NCBI RefSeq assembly: GCF_049243985.1 | Contig: NC_135386.1 | Coordinates: forward strand, 5,230,501-5,294,500 | Source of the DNA: Paroedura picta | Lineage: Eukaryota > Chordata > Lepidosauria > Squamata > Gekkonidae | Reading direction: 5' to 3' | DNA: 64,000 bases | In this document: positions 43,801 to 55,945 of the stretch, piece after piece | Layout: every line of letters begins with the position of its first letter | Position numbering within the stretch: position 1 is the stretch's first letter | The notes under the pieces: generated by a model | What the model saw: only the letters and a program-made list of their open reading frames with translations | The model's database searches: none | Told to the model about the DNA's origin: nothing | Translations under genes and position numbers: made by a program

Positions 43801-46800
43801 TGCTAGGAGTTTCCCGTTAAGGAAATGAGAAAACCACAAGGCAATGATCTACCATCCTGTCATTCATTCCCAGCAATTAGAGATTTAGTGACACCTTGTG
43901 AGAATGACTCTCATACCCAGCGGCCTAATCCTTTCAGAACTATTGGCCACAGTAAGCTCCACCGGCTAATTTGGTGCAGTGACAAAATTACTTCCTTGGT
44001 TCCAAAATTGTCGATAATTTCAGGCAGAGATCTGTCTGGCACCTTCTGACATAAGAACATAAGAGAAGCCATGTTGGATCAGGCCAATGGCCCATCCAGT
44101 CTAACACTCTGTGTTACACACCCTTTATCTGACACGAACAGTCCTAGGAGTTTAAGGGGGGGGGGAACTAAAAGAAGAGTCTTGTGGCACACTGAATATG
44201 AATTTACTGTAGGATGAGCTTTATTTAATTATCTATTTAATCTTCTGTGGACTAGAGGCTACTTCTACAGTACAGATCACTGTTCTAGGCGAGTCTCTGA
44301 ACAGCAGAACTGCATGGGTTTTTTTGAGTCACTCCAGCAGCTTACAACTTAATGGGCCAGCTCCTCCCCATCCCAAAGGACCTGCCAGCAGACACTTGCA
44401 ACTCACTTGTAGCAGAAGTTGGCATTGTGTGTGTAATAGCGGCACAGGTTCCCATCATCAGGGGGCGTGGCACAGAAAAAAATGGATGGAGACAGGTTGT
44501 ACCGGCCATTTTTGCAGAACTCGTCTGTTTCTCGGGGGACTCCAGGCTCTATGGCTACTCGGTCACCTGGGAGAAAGAAAGATCATAAATGTAGCAGGAT
44601 CAATGACTGAGCAAATGGTGATGTAAAAAGAATTCATGTGCAATTCTGTCTGCCCATCCATCCAACTGTCTGTCCGTCCATCCATCCGTCTGTATTTATT
44701 TGATTTATAGACTGCCCCTCCCCGCAAGCGATTTCAGGATGGTTTATATCAATAGATAAAAACATTAATAAGCAGATTTAAAAGATGCTAAGAAATAAAA
44801 ACTCCCCAAGGTGATCCTTAAGGTATGCTGGTCAATACAGGGCTTTAGAAGTGCTAAAATGCACAGGGTTGCCCATAGCCATATCCACTGAACTCAGTTA
44901 GTTGCAGGGCAGCTTTAGCATCCCAGTCCATCCCTGGCCTCGACTCACCTTTCTTCAGCGTGGTTACAGAAGAGCCCACTTTCACAACAGTTCCTGATGC
45001 CTCGTGGCCCAACACCATGGGGCTTTTCACCACAAAGTCTCCGATCCGCCCCCGCTGCCAATAGTGAACGTCGGAGCCACAAATGCCAACAGAATGCATC
45101 TTCAAAAGCACCTCTGGCAGAAAAGAGACAGAGCAGAAAGCGTTACCCCCCCTTAGTGCAAAACCTCCACAAAGGCCTGTGACTCTAAGGGCTCTGATGG
45201 TAACCATCAGAAAACTATTCATTCAGCAGACTTAAATGTAACCTATTTAAATACCCTGCATTTTCTGAAGCTTTCCAATGTAGCTGAGATGATTTAACAT
45301 AGCAAGGTCCAGTAGGAAATTAAATATTTAGCAAAACAATATCACAATATTGTCATAACGATGGATGGATGGATGGATGGATGGATGGATGGATGGATGG
45401 ATGGATGGATGGATGGATGGATGGGTAGATGGATGGATGGATGGATGGATGGGTAGATGGATGGATGGATGGATGGATGGATGGATGGATGGATGGATGG
45501 ATGGATGGATGGGTGGGTGGGTGGGTGGATGGATGCTTTTATTGCACTGTTATCCAGTTTTGTGACCTTTTTCTGTGCATTTTTCACCGGACGTGTCACT
45601 GCATTCTTCTTCATTTTGCAATCCACTGCAAGGCGCAACGAGAGAGGCGGCTTATCAATCAAAGAATGAGAAGACCTTTCTGCGGTCATAGCATTTGCAA
45701 GGCCAGCAAAGGGGCTTCTTCATTCTTGCTGGCAAACCTTCCCTTTGAAAATAGATTGCTCCAGACGGTAGCCATGTTGGCCTGCAGTAGAACAGGTGGA
45801 TTCAAACCCAGTGGGGCTAGGGGCGGGGGAGGGGAGGCATTGGTTTCTGAGAGTCCAAGTCAAAATAAGAAGGGAGTTTTGACTCTTGACAGCTTGTACC
45901 TCAACTATCTTGTCGTTCTCTAAGGTGCAACTGGACTCCAGTCTTAAACCACAAGGACCTTCTCTCTCTTTGGAACGTGGAAATGTAACCTGTAACTCTT
46001 TTACTTCCATTGATCACCCAGCCTGCCCTCCTGCCCTCCGCCCAAACCCATCCCTGTTGACTTCCAAAGCTTATCATGCCTGGCGCCTTCTTCCTTTACT
46101 GTCTGCAGATTCACTGGAGTTTGAACCTTTTCCATGGTAAAGTAATCAAGGACTTCTGAACCACTGTTTTATTTATTGTACGGCACGTGTGATATCGCCA
46201 GGGGGTCCTAAGAGTCTGGCTACCTGGCAGGAGACTCCTACGCTGTCATAAAACAACTGTTTCCCTGGTTTGTAGCATACAAATATAACTCACTGCTCAT
46301 CCCATCATGGGAGAATCCGTGCAAATGTTCCCAGAGCCAGAAAAATCCTCTGTAGTTACCTGAGAAGAAGAGCTGAGGGAGAAGGGCTAGTTTTTTGAAC
46401 CCCACTTTTCACTACCCGAAGGAGTCTCAAAGCTTCTCATAACAGCCTTCCCTTCATCTCGCTGGGGGACCTTAGGCCAGCCATACTCTCTCAGCTGAGC
46501 CTGCCTCACAGGGTTGTTGTGAGAATGAAATGAAGGGAAGAATGGCACAAGCGGCTTTGGACTCCCATCGGGGAGAAAGGTACGGTACAAATGAAGTAAA
46601 TCCATGGGTTTTTGGTAAGTGGACAGAGAGAATTGGAATGATTTGGAGCCTGCGTTCATGACGGCTCATAGAACTCTAAACTTAAAACGTATTCAAAGGA
46701 ACCACAATGAATTCATAAAAACCTACCATTGGGACCTGGTTCAGGTACTGGCCGGTTTTCCTATAAGGAAACAGAAGGGACAAGATTCAGCTTGCGTGAA

Positions 46801-49384
46801 AGCTGACCCAGGGATTATTGCTGGCCTTTTGGGGAGGATCCCATTTGTTTCCCAGAAATCAGGGGTATAACCCAACACAAGCACTGTTTTAAATCTGCAG
46901 ACCTGCTCCCCATTGGGCATGGGATGCTGACAAGACTGGGACTTGAGACCGTGACCAGAGACATCTGTCCCTTCCCTCCACCCTTAGAAGAAAGTAAATT
47001 GGTGAACTCAAAAGCCTGCATGCTGTTTGGTGGTGGTGGTGGAAATTGCCCTCCAGTCACAATGAGAAGAGCTGGTTTTATATACCTCACTTTTTACTCT
47101 CCAAAGGAGTCCCAAAACAGCTTCCTCTCCCTGTAAGGTAGGTGGGGCTAAGAGAACCCCAAGAGAACTGCACTGCCAGAACAGCTCTGAGAGAACTGGG
47201 GAAGACCCCAGGTTACCCAGTTGGCTGCTTTTGGAGGAGTGGGAGGATCAAGCACAGCTCTCCAGGTCAGAGGTCACTGCTCTTTAACCATTAGGGTTTC
47301 CAAGGTAAGAGAGGAGCAGAGGTGGCACTTTCCATGAACACCACAAGGAAAAAACCCTTTAAATTAGAGGAAGCTCCTATCTGAATTTGGATGCAGAGTC
47401 AAATTCGTAACATAAATAGAATGGGGCCAGAAGGGGGGTGTCTTCAGAAGGATAGAATCATAGAATCCTAGAGCTGGAAGGGGCCACACAGGCCATCTAG
47501 TCCAACCCCCTGCTCATAAAATCCTAGAATCATAGAGTTGGAAGGGGCCATACAGGCCATCTAGTCCAACCCCCTGCTCAATGCAGGATCAGCCCAAAGC
47601 ATCCTAAAGCATCCTAAAGGATTATTTGACTGTGTGCCTACTTTAGTGGATGGGGAATCCCATTTTGACAAAGGTAGAAATAAGCAATACCTACAGCAAA
47701 TCCAGTCAAATGATGCACTCTGACCTCTGTCCTAACCACCAGTTACTTTTCAATTCTCACTAAACCATTTCAAAATTCAAAATTTTCATACACACACAAA
47801 AAAAAGTGCACTCGGTTTAGCAACCCTCACCTTGCAGACGGAAAACAATTTATAGAAATTGGAAAGTGAGATTCCCGTTACAGGTCAAGGACAAATTGCA
47901 AAAACTCTGGCAGTTAATCTGCTGGCCATAAGAGCTGGTTGTTAGTTAATTTTTAAAGATGTATGTAATAAAAATAAATAAATAGATTCACATGGGCAGC
48001 CGTCTTGGTCTGAAGCAGGAAAACAACGTTTTGAGTCCAGGGGCACCTTTAAGACCAACAAAGTTTGATTCAAGATATAAGCTTTTGGGTGCAAGCATAT
48101 TTCTTCAGATAAAAAAAATACAGTTTGGGAGCAATCTTAAACCATGCCTAGCAGATCCCATGCTATTCAAAGGGAGTTAATTCCAGGAAAGTGTCTTTAG
48201 CCATGAAACATACGATGCCTACTCATGGTTCCTTGGAAGTGCACCTACACTGTACAGTATTCTACACACACAGTGTGAAAAAGGGGCATGCACACTGGCC
48301 ATCCCACACTTCTTTCTAGGAAACATAACTACTGGTTGTCCACAGGTCTGCTAATTCGACAAAAAAAAAGAACCACCACCAACCACCTGGCTTCTTGACA
48401 GCTCTTTAAGAGCAGCTTAAAATCACCCAGTTTCCCAAGCTATGAGCTTTTGTGAGTCAGCAGCTCGGCTTTGTCAGATCTGAATGGCCGCTGACTCACA
48501 AAAACTTCTTCTCCCCTGGAAAGAAATGGTGGCTGACTTTCAGGGGCGCTGGGCTCAATTTTCGTGTGTACTCCTACGGACTCGCAGGGCCCCGAGCCTG
48601 AAACTTTTATCCGTGGGAGGAATTTTCCCTCCACGAAAGCTTACACGCGGAATTAAACTTGGGTGGTCTCAAAGCTGCCACAGGACTCGGCCAACGTGGC
48701 TACCTGCCTGAACGTACCTGGTGAAGGGAGCCTGCCCTTGAAAGCTCCTATCCAGAATTAAATCTTGCTGCTCTCAGAAATGACACTGGGCTCAAATTTT
48801 GTCCCGGTGCTTCAGCCCAACTTGCCCCCCCCCCTCCCTGTATGCACCTGCCAAAGTGTGCCTGCACACAAAATCTCATATCTAGAAGTAAGCTTTGTGG
48901 GTCTCCAAGGTGCCTCTGGACTCAAGGCTTGTCCTGCAGCTCCAGACCAACCCGGCTGCCCACCTGAATGTACCTGAGGAAGCGAGCAAGCCCGGGGAGG
49001 CTTCTACCCGGAACTAAACGCCGCCAGCCTTCCAGGGGCCACCGGACTCCTCAGAGCTCAGAACTGCGCACGCAGCATTCCCCCAGAGCTGTACATTACA
49101 TTATAATACATTAATAGAATAAATAATAATGATAATATTGGGCGTTCTGTTCCCAGTCCCGTCAGCCGTGCCCCCCCTAAAAAAGACACACACCCCCCAT
49201 GCCCGCCTCAGGCTCTGGCCCCACATCTCCAGCCACCTCCCCACCTGGAGTTGGCACCCGACAGCCCACCCCCACCCTCCCACCCCCCGGGCCGTCCTCG
49301 AGCCTCTTCCCCGGCGCGCGGCCGTACCAAGCGCAGGTCTCCGGCGCGGTGCACGACCACGGACAGGTTCCTCTCCGCCGCCAT
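40836..49384 (-). CDS. SORD: Sorbitol dehydrogenase (SORD), complete, nine exons
   Basis: Cytosolic zinc-dependent enzyme that oxidises sorbitol to fructose with NAD+, the second step of the polyol pathway. Exons in transcript order: 49328-49384, 46727-46760, 44949-45113, 44407-44566, 43140-43258, 42877-42942, 42429-42604, 41820-41941, 40836-41001. They join in frame to 1,065 nt and 354 residues (human 357). Catalytic zinc ligands Cys42 (ICGSDVHYW) and His67-Glu68 (GHEASG) are present, as are the substrate-loop glutamate ([12 protein letters not shown]) and the NAD Rossmann turn [11 protein letters not shown]. The protein starts [12 protein letters not shown] and ends KCDPSDQNP, identical to the human tail. 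All introns are GT-AG. The start ATG sits in a CpG island. Three N-terminal residues fewer than human; otherwise ordinary. Exon numbers match human SORD. Confidence 0.96.
41203..41503 (-). repeat. Full-length Sauria-type SINE with 13-bp target duplication
   Basis: Element 41216-41490, reverse; TTATGTTCTTATA flanks it exactly at 41203-41215 and 41491-41503. Its 5' end (right) is the tRNA-like GAGCCTCTTGTGGCGCAGAG. It lies in the last SORD intron. Confidence 0.9.
42072..42262 (+). repeat. tRNA-derived SINE (family A) in a SORD intron
   Basis: CTCTAATCTGGAGAACCGGG, CATGCAGCCAGCTGGGTG, CAAGATGCTTTCAGACTCC; antisense to SORD. Confidence 0.75.
45361..45534. repeat. (ATGG)n tetranucleotide microsatellite
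   Basis: About 43 units of ATGG with a few GGGTAGAT and GGGTGGGT interruptions toward the right end, in the SORD intron between exons 44949-45113 and 46727-46760. Likely highly variable between individuals. Confidence 0.97.
46397..46600. repeat. SINE fragments, two orientations
   Basis: Left part is reverse family A (ACTTTTCACTACCCGAAGG); from about 46460 a forward body follows (CCTCACAGGGTTGTTGTGAG, TCGGGGAGAAAGGTACGG). Confidence 0.55.
47058..47305 (-). repeat. tRNA-derived SINE (family A), reverse
   Basis: TCACTTTTTACTCTCCAAAGG, GGTGGGGCTAAGAGAAC, GATCAAGCACAGCTCTCC, ending in the reversed head TAACCATTAGGG. In the first SORD intron. Confidence 0.7.
47450..47620 (-). repeat. CR1 LINE 3' ends, two in a row (reverse)
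   Basis: AATCCTAGAGCTGGAAGGGG and AATCATAGAGTTGGAAGGGG start two copies about 65 bases apart; the first is cut at CCCCCTGCTCA, where the second begins, so the 3' end was duplicated or hit by a second insertion. Confidence 0.85.
47985..48110. repeat. GGGCACCTTTAAGACCAACAAAG-type repeat
   Basis: CCAGGGGCACCTTTAAGACC, AGCTTTTGGGTGCAAGC and ATTTCTTCAGAT are signatures of a repeat scattered here; related pieces at 48740-48990, 50530-50600, 50770-50850, 53055-53155 and 63330-63480. Class unknown. Confidence 0.6.
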
Positions 49385-49600
49385 GGCGCCTTCCCGCCTG
49401 CAGCGCCCGCCAGGCCGCTCTCTCGCCGCCCTCCGCCTCGGCGGGGAACTTTAGCCCCGGCGGGGAACTTCAGCGGCGGAGCTCCCGACCCCTCCGCAAG
49501 GACCCAAGTCCACCCTGCCCGGCCTCCGCGGGGATGCCCGAGGCGCAGGTGGCAGGGGAGGGGAGGGGAGGGGACAGGATCCAGCCTGCAGAGTGGGGGG
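49180..49600 (-). promoter_or_regulatory. SORD: CpG-rich SORD promoter region
   Basis: Unlike the AT-balanced surroundings, this stretch is GC-rich with many CpGs (for example around 49310-49345 and 49376-49500) and covers the SORD start codon and first donor. There is no obvious TATA box, as expected for a housekeeping CpG promoter. A near-duplicate GGCGGGGAACTT motif occurs twice at about 49438-49471, and a four-run G tract at 49555-49573 can form a quadruplex. Transcription start not determined. Confidence 0.7.
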
Positions 49601-49628
49601 AAAGGGTCCTCCTGGGGGTGCCCTAGAA

Positions 49629-49761
49629 CAGGGGTAGTCAAGCTGGAGTCCAGATGTCCATGGACTACAATTCCCAGGAGCCCCTGCCAGCGAACGCTGG
49701 CAGGGGCTCATGGGAATTGTAGTCCATGGACATCGGGAGGACCACAGGTTGACTACCCTTG
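49629..49761. mobile_element. Palindromic M1 hAT element beside the SORD promoter
   Basis: CAGGGGTAGTCAAGC to GGTTGACTACCCTTG, 133 bp; flanks CCCTAGAA and CCCTAGAG match 7 of 8. It lies 245 bp upstream of the SORD ATG. Confidence 0.88.
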
Positions 49762-49803
49762 CCCTAGAGCCCACCCTCCAAAATTTGCATCCCTGGTCCC
49801 CCC

Positions 49804-50122
49804 TGGAGGCTGGCATACCTATTAGCAAGGCACAATGAGGGGATCCCCCTGGTCCCCCCCTGGAGGCTGGCATGCCTATTAGCAAGGCACAATGAGGGGA
49901 TCCCCCTGGTCCCCCCCTGGAGGCTGGCATGCCTATTAGCAAGGCACAATGAGGGGATCCCCCTGGTCCCCCCCTGGAGGCTGGCATGCCTATTAGCAAG
50001 GCACAATGAGGGGATCCCCCTGGTCCCCCCCTGGAGGCTGGCATGCCTATTAGCAAGGCACAATGAGGGGATCCCCCTGGTCTCCCCTGGAGGCTGGCAT
50101 GCCTATTAGCAAGCCACAATGG
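49804..50122. repeat. 57-bp VNTR upstream of SORD
   Basis: Unit starts TGGAGGCTGGCATGCC at 49804, 49861, 49918, 49975, 50032 and (partial) 50089; about 5.6 nearly identical copies, 420-740 bp upstream of the SORD start codon. The array seems to have grown from the edge of a GTTGCCAACC-type repeat. Confidence 0.95.
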
Positions 50123-50615
50123 CCTACAGTCCACCCTCCAAAATATCCATTTTCTGCAGGGGTAGGGATGGCAGCTTCCCGGTGGGACCTGGGGATCCCC
50201 TGGAATTTCGGCACATCTCCAGACTGCAGACATTGCCTCCCCTGGAGAAAATGTACAGGGTGGGCTGCATGTGGCATTGTGCCCCATGGAGGTCTTTGCT
50301 GTCCCCAGGTTCTATCCCCACATCTCCAGGAGTCTCCCAAGCTGGATCCGGCCACCCTATCCCCCCAGCTCCTGTGGGTGGCCAGGGGGGCACCCGGCAA
50401 CCCTATGGAAACTCTAGCCGGACCTCAAATCTTTCCAGATTTCAGGCTGCTCTCTAGCCATGGTGTGGTTAAACACAAGTACTTTGCATTTTTTAAATTC
50501 ATTTATACTCCTCCTTTATTTATACGTAGAACGCTGAGTCCAGTGGCACCTTTAAGATCAACAAAGCTTCATTCAAGGTGTCTACCTTCATGTCCATGCC
50601 CACAAAAGCTTAGAC

Positions 50616-50751
50616 CAGGGGTAGTCAAACTGCGGCCCTCCAGATGTCCGTGGACTACAATTCCCAGGAGCCCCTGCCAGCAAACGCTGGCAGGGGCTTC
50701 TGGGAATTGTAGTCCATGGACATCTGGAGGGCCGCAGTTTGACTACCCCTG
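50616..50751. mobile_element. Palindromic M1 hAT element with perfect target duplication
   Basis: 136 bp, CAGGGGTAGTCAAAC to GTTTGACTACCCCTG; GCTTAGAC repeats exactly at 50608-50615 and 50752-50759. Nearly perfect hairpin, so probably young. Confidence 0.95.
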
Positions 50752-51964
50752 GCTTAGACCTTGCATCAAGCTTTGTTGGGCTTCAAGGTGCCCCTGGACT
50801 CAAAGTTTGTTCTGCTGCTTCAGGCCAACATGGAGGTCCACCTGAATGTATTTGATCAGAGCTTAGCCTGCTATTTCTGTAAACTTGATTGTTGTGTATT
50901 GAAATTTTCTCGTGAGCAAACCTGGATCCTGCATCTCATTGCCTTGGGATTTCTGTGAACCAGGGAGCTTTTGGGCAGAGTTCAAGGCAGGTCTCTCCCC
51001 TCCCCAAGCGCTGCTCTCCCAAGACTGCACCTCCAAAATCTGCAAACCCAGAGCTGGCAACTCTTCATGCACAGACCTGACAAGGAGTTTGTATTGATCC
51101 ACAGTGGCTATGTCCTCAGGAATTTAGGGGGGGACAGAATGCTTATCAAGGAATGCAGGGTGTGTGTGTGAAGCAGGAACAGAAAAAAGGGGCTTACAAG
51201 GAAGAAAAAGCACGTGAGGCAGGGGAAAAGATCAAGCGAAGGCTCAATATCAAGGGAAACTGGAGTTTTTCCCAGAAGGCAAACAAAAACAGCAAGTGAT
51301 TTTACAATTATAAATGACAAGAGAGACGGAGACGGAAAGAAGGAAACAGAGTGAACAAAAGAACCCTTTGTGTATTAAAGAAGAGAGAGATTAAAGCAAT
51401 TGACCAGATGACACCATTTACTTAGCTCTTTGTCTCAGGTTTAACAAGGAATGTGACATTGGAAACTAAGGCTACCAAGAAGGTGATGTATATAAAGGAA
51501 CAGATGACTGCATTTGGTATTGTCGGAATTCTGTTTTAATCACTGACTTTAAAGAGACTTGTTGGGCATGGACAGCTGGGCAGAGCATCCCTCCCTAAAT
51601 CAGAAAAGATGGGCGCTCCGCTAAGTTATAGGAAGCTGGCTAAAGAGGAGATGCTAAAGGGATCTGCTGGAAGGCCAATGTACAAATTGAAACGAAGCGG
51701 CTAGTAAAGTTTCTCATGCCTTCAACTCTACATCCATCTCTTTAGGGCTTTGGATTTGCACTGACTAATTGGGAAGGCGAACTCAGAGCAAGCTTTAATG
51801 ATACGTTCCGTTTTGCTCCCAGATAACTTGGTGACGACTTACAGAAAGACGATGGGGTCTCGTCAGTGTGGTGTGAAGCTTATTTAAGCCCTGTGAGACC
51901 AGTGGCTTTAAGCATACAAGACTATTGGTTTGGGCTTATCCGTACTTAAGTCTCTGTTGGGTGG

Positions 51965-52275
51965 TGCAGAGGCACCTGCCAACACCCTTCCTTGAGCCCT
52001 TGAGCCCACCAGGTACTTTCAGAAAGTAGGTGGGGCTAGGTGAAGGTTTTTCCACGCAAGGCATACTGCTAAACAGAGCTGATGCCTAAAATGTTGAAGA
52101 GTTACGATTAGACGTCAATATAAGCACAATCCCTGGCATTTTGTGGTTATCCTTGCCTGCAGTGGCAGCCATTTTGTGAGTGTGTCCGCCTCCTTTTTTG
52201 TGATTGTGATTGTACTTGTCACTTTTTGTCAGAGGCCCTGAATTGCCCATAGGCGACTGGTCGGGGACCCCTGGT
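51965..52275 (-). mobile_element. M2 hAT element, reverse
   Basis: GAAAGTAGGTGGGGCTAGG, CAGTGGCAGCCATTTTGTG and GGGGACCCCTGG are the reversed M2 parts; the left end is decayed. Confidence 0.65.
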
Positions 52276-54984
52276 CCAAAGCTAGCGGATGGTTTCCTTT
52301 TTTTCATTGGGAAATAATATACCAGTTCCCTTGCCGTGGGGCAAATGAGATGAATTTCTGATGAATTCCCAGAATTTCCCCCTCAAAGAATCCTAAACTG
52401 CAATCGTAAACTGGGGTTTCCCGCTCAAGGAATCCTAGACCGCCAAATGAGAAGTATATTCCCCATTTTGAACCAGGCATTAAAATTCACACCCAGTCTG
52501 AAGCTTACTGTTCATTTAAGTCCCACATATTGCAGTTATTTATTAGCCACCCTGGTCAATCAATTACCACATCTCCTCTCAGAGAGCCACTCGGTTAATT
52601 ATCACCGCATCCAATCTGCCATAAATCCTATCTAACAAATAAGCCACACGTTAACCACTAATATAAAAGAACAAAGGAAGAGGGAGGGGGTGGGGGAACC
52701 AATGTCGAAAATCTGACAGAGCGGCTCAATAGTTTTGACGGACGGAAGGATCGGCGGTGAGACAATAAATTCCTCCACACGTAATGAAGAGCAAAAACTA
52801 TATAAAGCTGTTGCAAGTGGTGAAATCAACACAATCACATTGCTGTAAGTTGCGTTCAAGAGCTATGGCATTACCCTATTAGCCGTGCTGTTCTGGCAGG
52901 GCTGGTTCCATATTTTGAGGGTAATGAAACAAGACAGTCCCCAGGGCCCCCCAATGCTGGCTCTGCTGGACAGCAGTCTATTTACATTCAATTCGAATGC
53001 CACAATAAAGCTTCTTCAAAGATCCTGTCTGATAACTCATGGCAAGATTAGATTCCAATGGGTAGCCGTGTTGGTCTGAAGTAGCACAATAAAATCAGTC
53101 CAGTAGCACCTTTAAGGCCAGCAAAGATTTATTCAAGGCATTAGTTTTCGAGTGCAAGCAAATGCTGGCAGGGGCTCATGGGAATTGTAGGCCATGGACA
53201 TCTGGAGGGCCACAGTCTGCCTACCCCTGATCTAGAGTATTCTGAGCTCCTTGGAGGAAAAGTGGAATAGAACCTCAATTGATTGGATTCTCAATAGCGG
53301 TGGTCCATGTACTCAGTTTACTTTTCTGATTGTTTCTCTGTGTATTTTTTCTGCTTGATTGGTCTGCCAAATCCTTGGTTTTCGGGGGGGGGGGGGTTTA
53401 AACATTATAAACCACGTTTTCATGGAATCCCTGGAATGGATCCCAGCTTGGATTAAGCCCATCTGGGCTTCGTGACCTTTGTGGCAGGTTTCTCTGGAAG
53501 CCTGCTTCCACATTGTGTACGTGCTTAATGCTGAGTAATGGCTCATATGGTTGAGATTATGTAATCATTACGAAAGGCAGCATTATGACAATAAGGAAAT
53601 TGGGGCGCGGCTTTCTAACAATCAAGATTTCTATTTTCATCTCTCTTTGCGGCAGGCTCAAGGCCAAAGGTCACAGGAGACAGGGGACGCGGATAAGAGT
53701 CCCACCTTTCCTGCCGGGGAAATTCAGGGCAATGATGTAGTATGTTGGCCTCATGGGCCTTGGTTTACCAGTCATGCCCTGAGGAGGCACTGCCAGGCAG
53801 AATTGCTCTGGCTTGGGCAAAGCTCATTCTCTTTTTTGGGGTAATATTTCCTCTTGTCGTACCATCCCAATTGACTTACTCCAATTTTCTGGGAACAATC
53901 TCGATTTGAGGGAATCATCTCATCGTACCACATAAAAGGGAAGTTGTGATCAAGGATGGCTCACCAATTAACCTCCATGTCCTGCGGTCCAAGGCATCTG
54001 CCCAGCAACCACTGATGAAACTGGACTGCTTTTTTTCCTATTGGTGGAATATTCCCCACTCAGGGCCAATTGCGGGTCTTGCTCAGGATTCAGAACCCTC
54101 CCCTGACTGAGGCAAGGAACACACAAACTTAGAAGAGCATTTACAGCACTACACTTTCAAACTATGCCAAACTATAGCGGCCATTACCGCAAACATCCTA
54201 CGGCACAGCATATCTGTATTTGTGGATATTCAGTGGAAGACCTTCCCCACTATGTCTGTTTATTTATTCTTATATTTGTGTTTTGGCTTGTCCCTTCCTC
54301 TCAGATCCCAGGAATAAATTCCTGGATAGAATATTAACTACCATATCTCCCTTTTGTGATTCAGACAAATCAGTCTAGGGATAAATTCTTGGATACTTAG
54401 GCAGGAAGCTGGAACTGGGCCATTATGCTTCCAGTTTGCAGGACTTGGTTATTAGGAGATTTTCCATCTGTTTGCGAACCAAACCACAGCATCCATCCAC
54501 TCACCCACCCACTCATCGAAACATCTATCTATCCATCCATCTATTTTTAGCCTGCCACTCTCGGTGGGATAACAACCATGTGCCTAACCCCCCCCCCACA
54601 CACACACACACATAAAATCCGGCATCACCAAATTTGGTGGCAGAAATCCCCCTCTCCCCCACCCAGCCAGCCAGCCACCCACCTTGGGGGAATATAGAAT
54701 GGGGGTTCACCCTATGTTCTGGCATAGCCTGAGGAGGGAAACCTGATCTCCAAGCTTTTTCTTCCAAGTTTCTTCATACTGTTGTCTATATGCTTGTCTG
54801 TATGATTTCCTCATCTTCCCTTCCTCCTTTATCAAAATTAAAGGTGGCTTGAGAAAGCACAGAGAAATGTTGAGGAAACCGCAGAAGGGTAACCAACGGG
54901 CAAAAGTATTGTCAGGGAGGTTGGAGAAAAACTGCAGGTGTACCCAAAACATAGGGAAATTTCTTTGAGAAAGACAAAGAAGTC

Positions 54985-55188
54985 TTAAATGCCACTTTTC
55001 GCTACCTGAAGGAGTCTCGAAGTTGTTTACAATTGCTTTCCCTTCCTCTCCCTACAACCTGTGAGGCAGGTGGGGCTGAGAGAGCTCTGAGAGAACTGTG
55101 ACTGGCCTACTGGCTGCATGTGGGGAATCAAACCTGGCTCTCCAAATTAGAGTCTGCTGCTCTTAACCACTATACCATGCTGGCTCTA
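54985..55188 (-). repeat. tRNA-derived SINE (family A), reverse
   Basis: ATGCCACTTTTCGCTACCTG, CCCTACAACCTGTGAGGCAGG, ending TAACCACTATACCATGCTGG. Confidence 0.75.
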
Positions 55189-55945
55189 CCAACATCACAG
55201 ACCCCACTGGGTACCAAAGGGCTTTAAATCAGGCCCCCTATCGGGGAATATAAAGGTCTTTTCAGACCTTTGCCAAACATTTGGAGGAAATACTGGGATC
55301 ACCCACATTGTCCTTGCTTCTGACCTCCACACCTCCATTCAGAAGAACGTCTGTCTGCATTTGACCTCAAATGGAGATTGAAGAGATTGGAGAGATTGAT
55401 CACTAGATATGACAGATGCCAGTAAGCGGAAGGTGAAAACATTGGGGCAAAAGGCTCCAATATGCTGCAGGTATCTGGGCAGCTCAGTTTGCCTGTCATC
55501 TGAGTCATAGCTCTTGACACTGTCCGTCCAGAAAATTTGACTGCTGCAATTTCCGCACCCAAGGGCAGGGAGGTCCCTCTTGTTTCATCTTCTTTGTTAG
55601 ACTTCCCTGTCTAGTAACATCAGCTGAAACAACTGCTTGGAAGTTGTTACCTAATGAAATGCCAAGAACCAGTGAGTGATTGAAGAGGGATTTCGGATGG
55701 GGGCTAAAGAATTCATCGCTTTTGGGGGATCCTTCTTGCATACTGAACAGTGGATGTCACAAACTTAGGACATTATCTACTTCAGCATTTTAAGTGAAAA
55801 CATTTTATTAGGTCTGCAATGTGTAATCAATTGATTAATTGGTTAATGGGTCGAGAACCTTTCGATCAGCTAAAAAGGTGAGCCGATTAATTGTTTGGCA
55901 GATTTTTTAAATATATTGTTTTTTTAAAACCTGTTCAAAGCTATA

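Noticed and set aside
49804-50122. CRISPR-like regular repeats
   Set aside because: Direct head-to-tail repeats without unique spacers, in a vertebrate genome.
49451-50287. 278-codon open frame on the minus strand with 19-residue repeats
   Set aside because: Product of the 57-bp VNTR plus interspersed repeats and CpG-rich sequence; no domain, no conserved neighbour, and it crosses an M1 element.
53551-53844. 97-codon plus-strand frame in the SORD-TERB2 gap
   Set aside because: No recognisable domain, no splice partner, composition like noncoding DNA.
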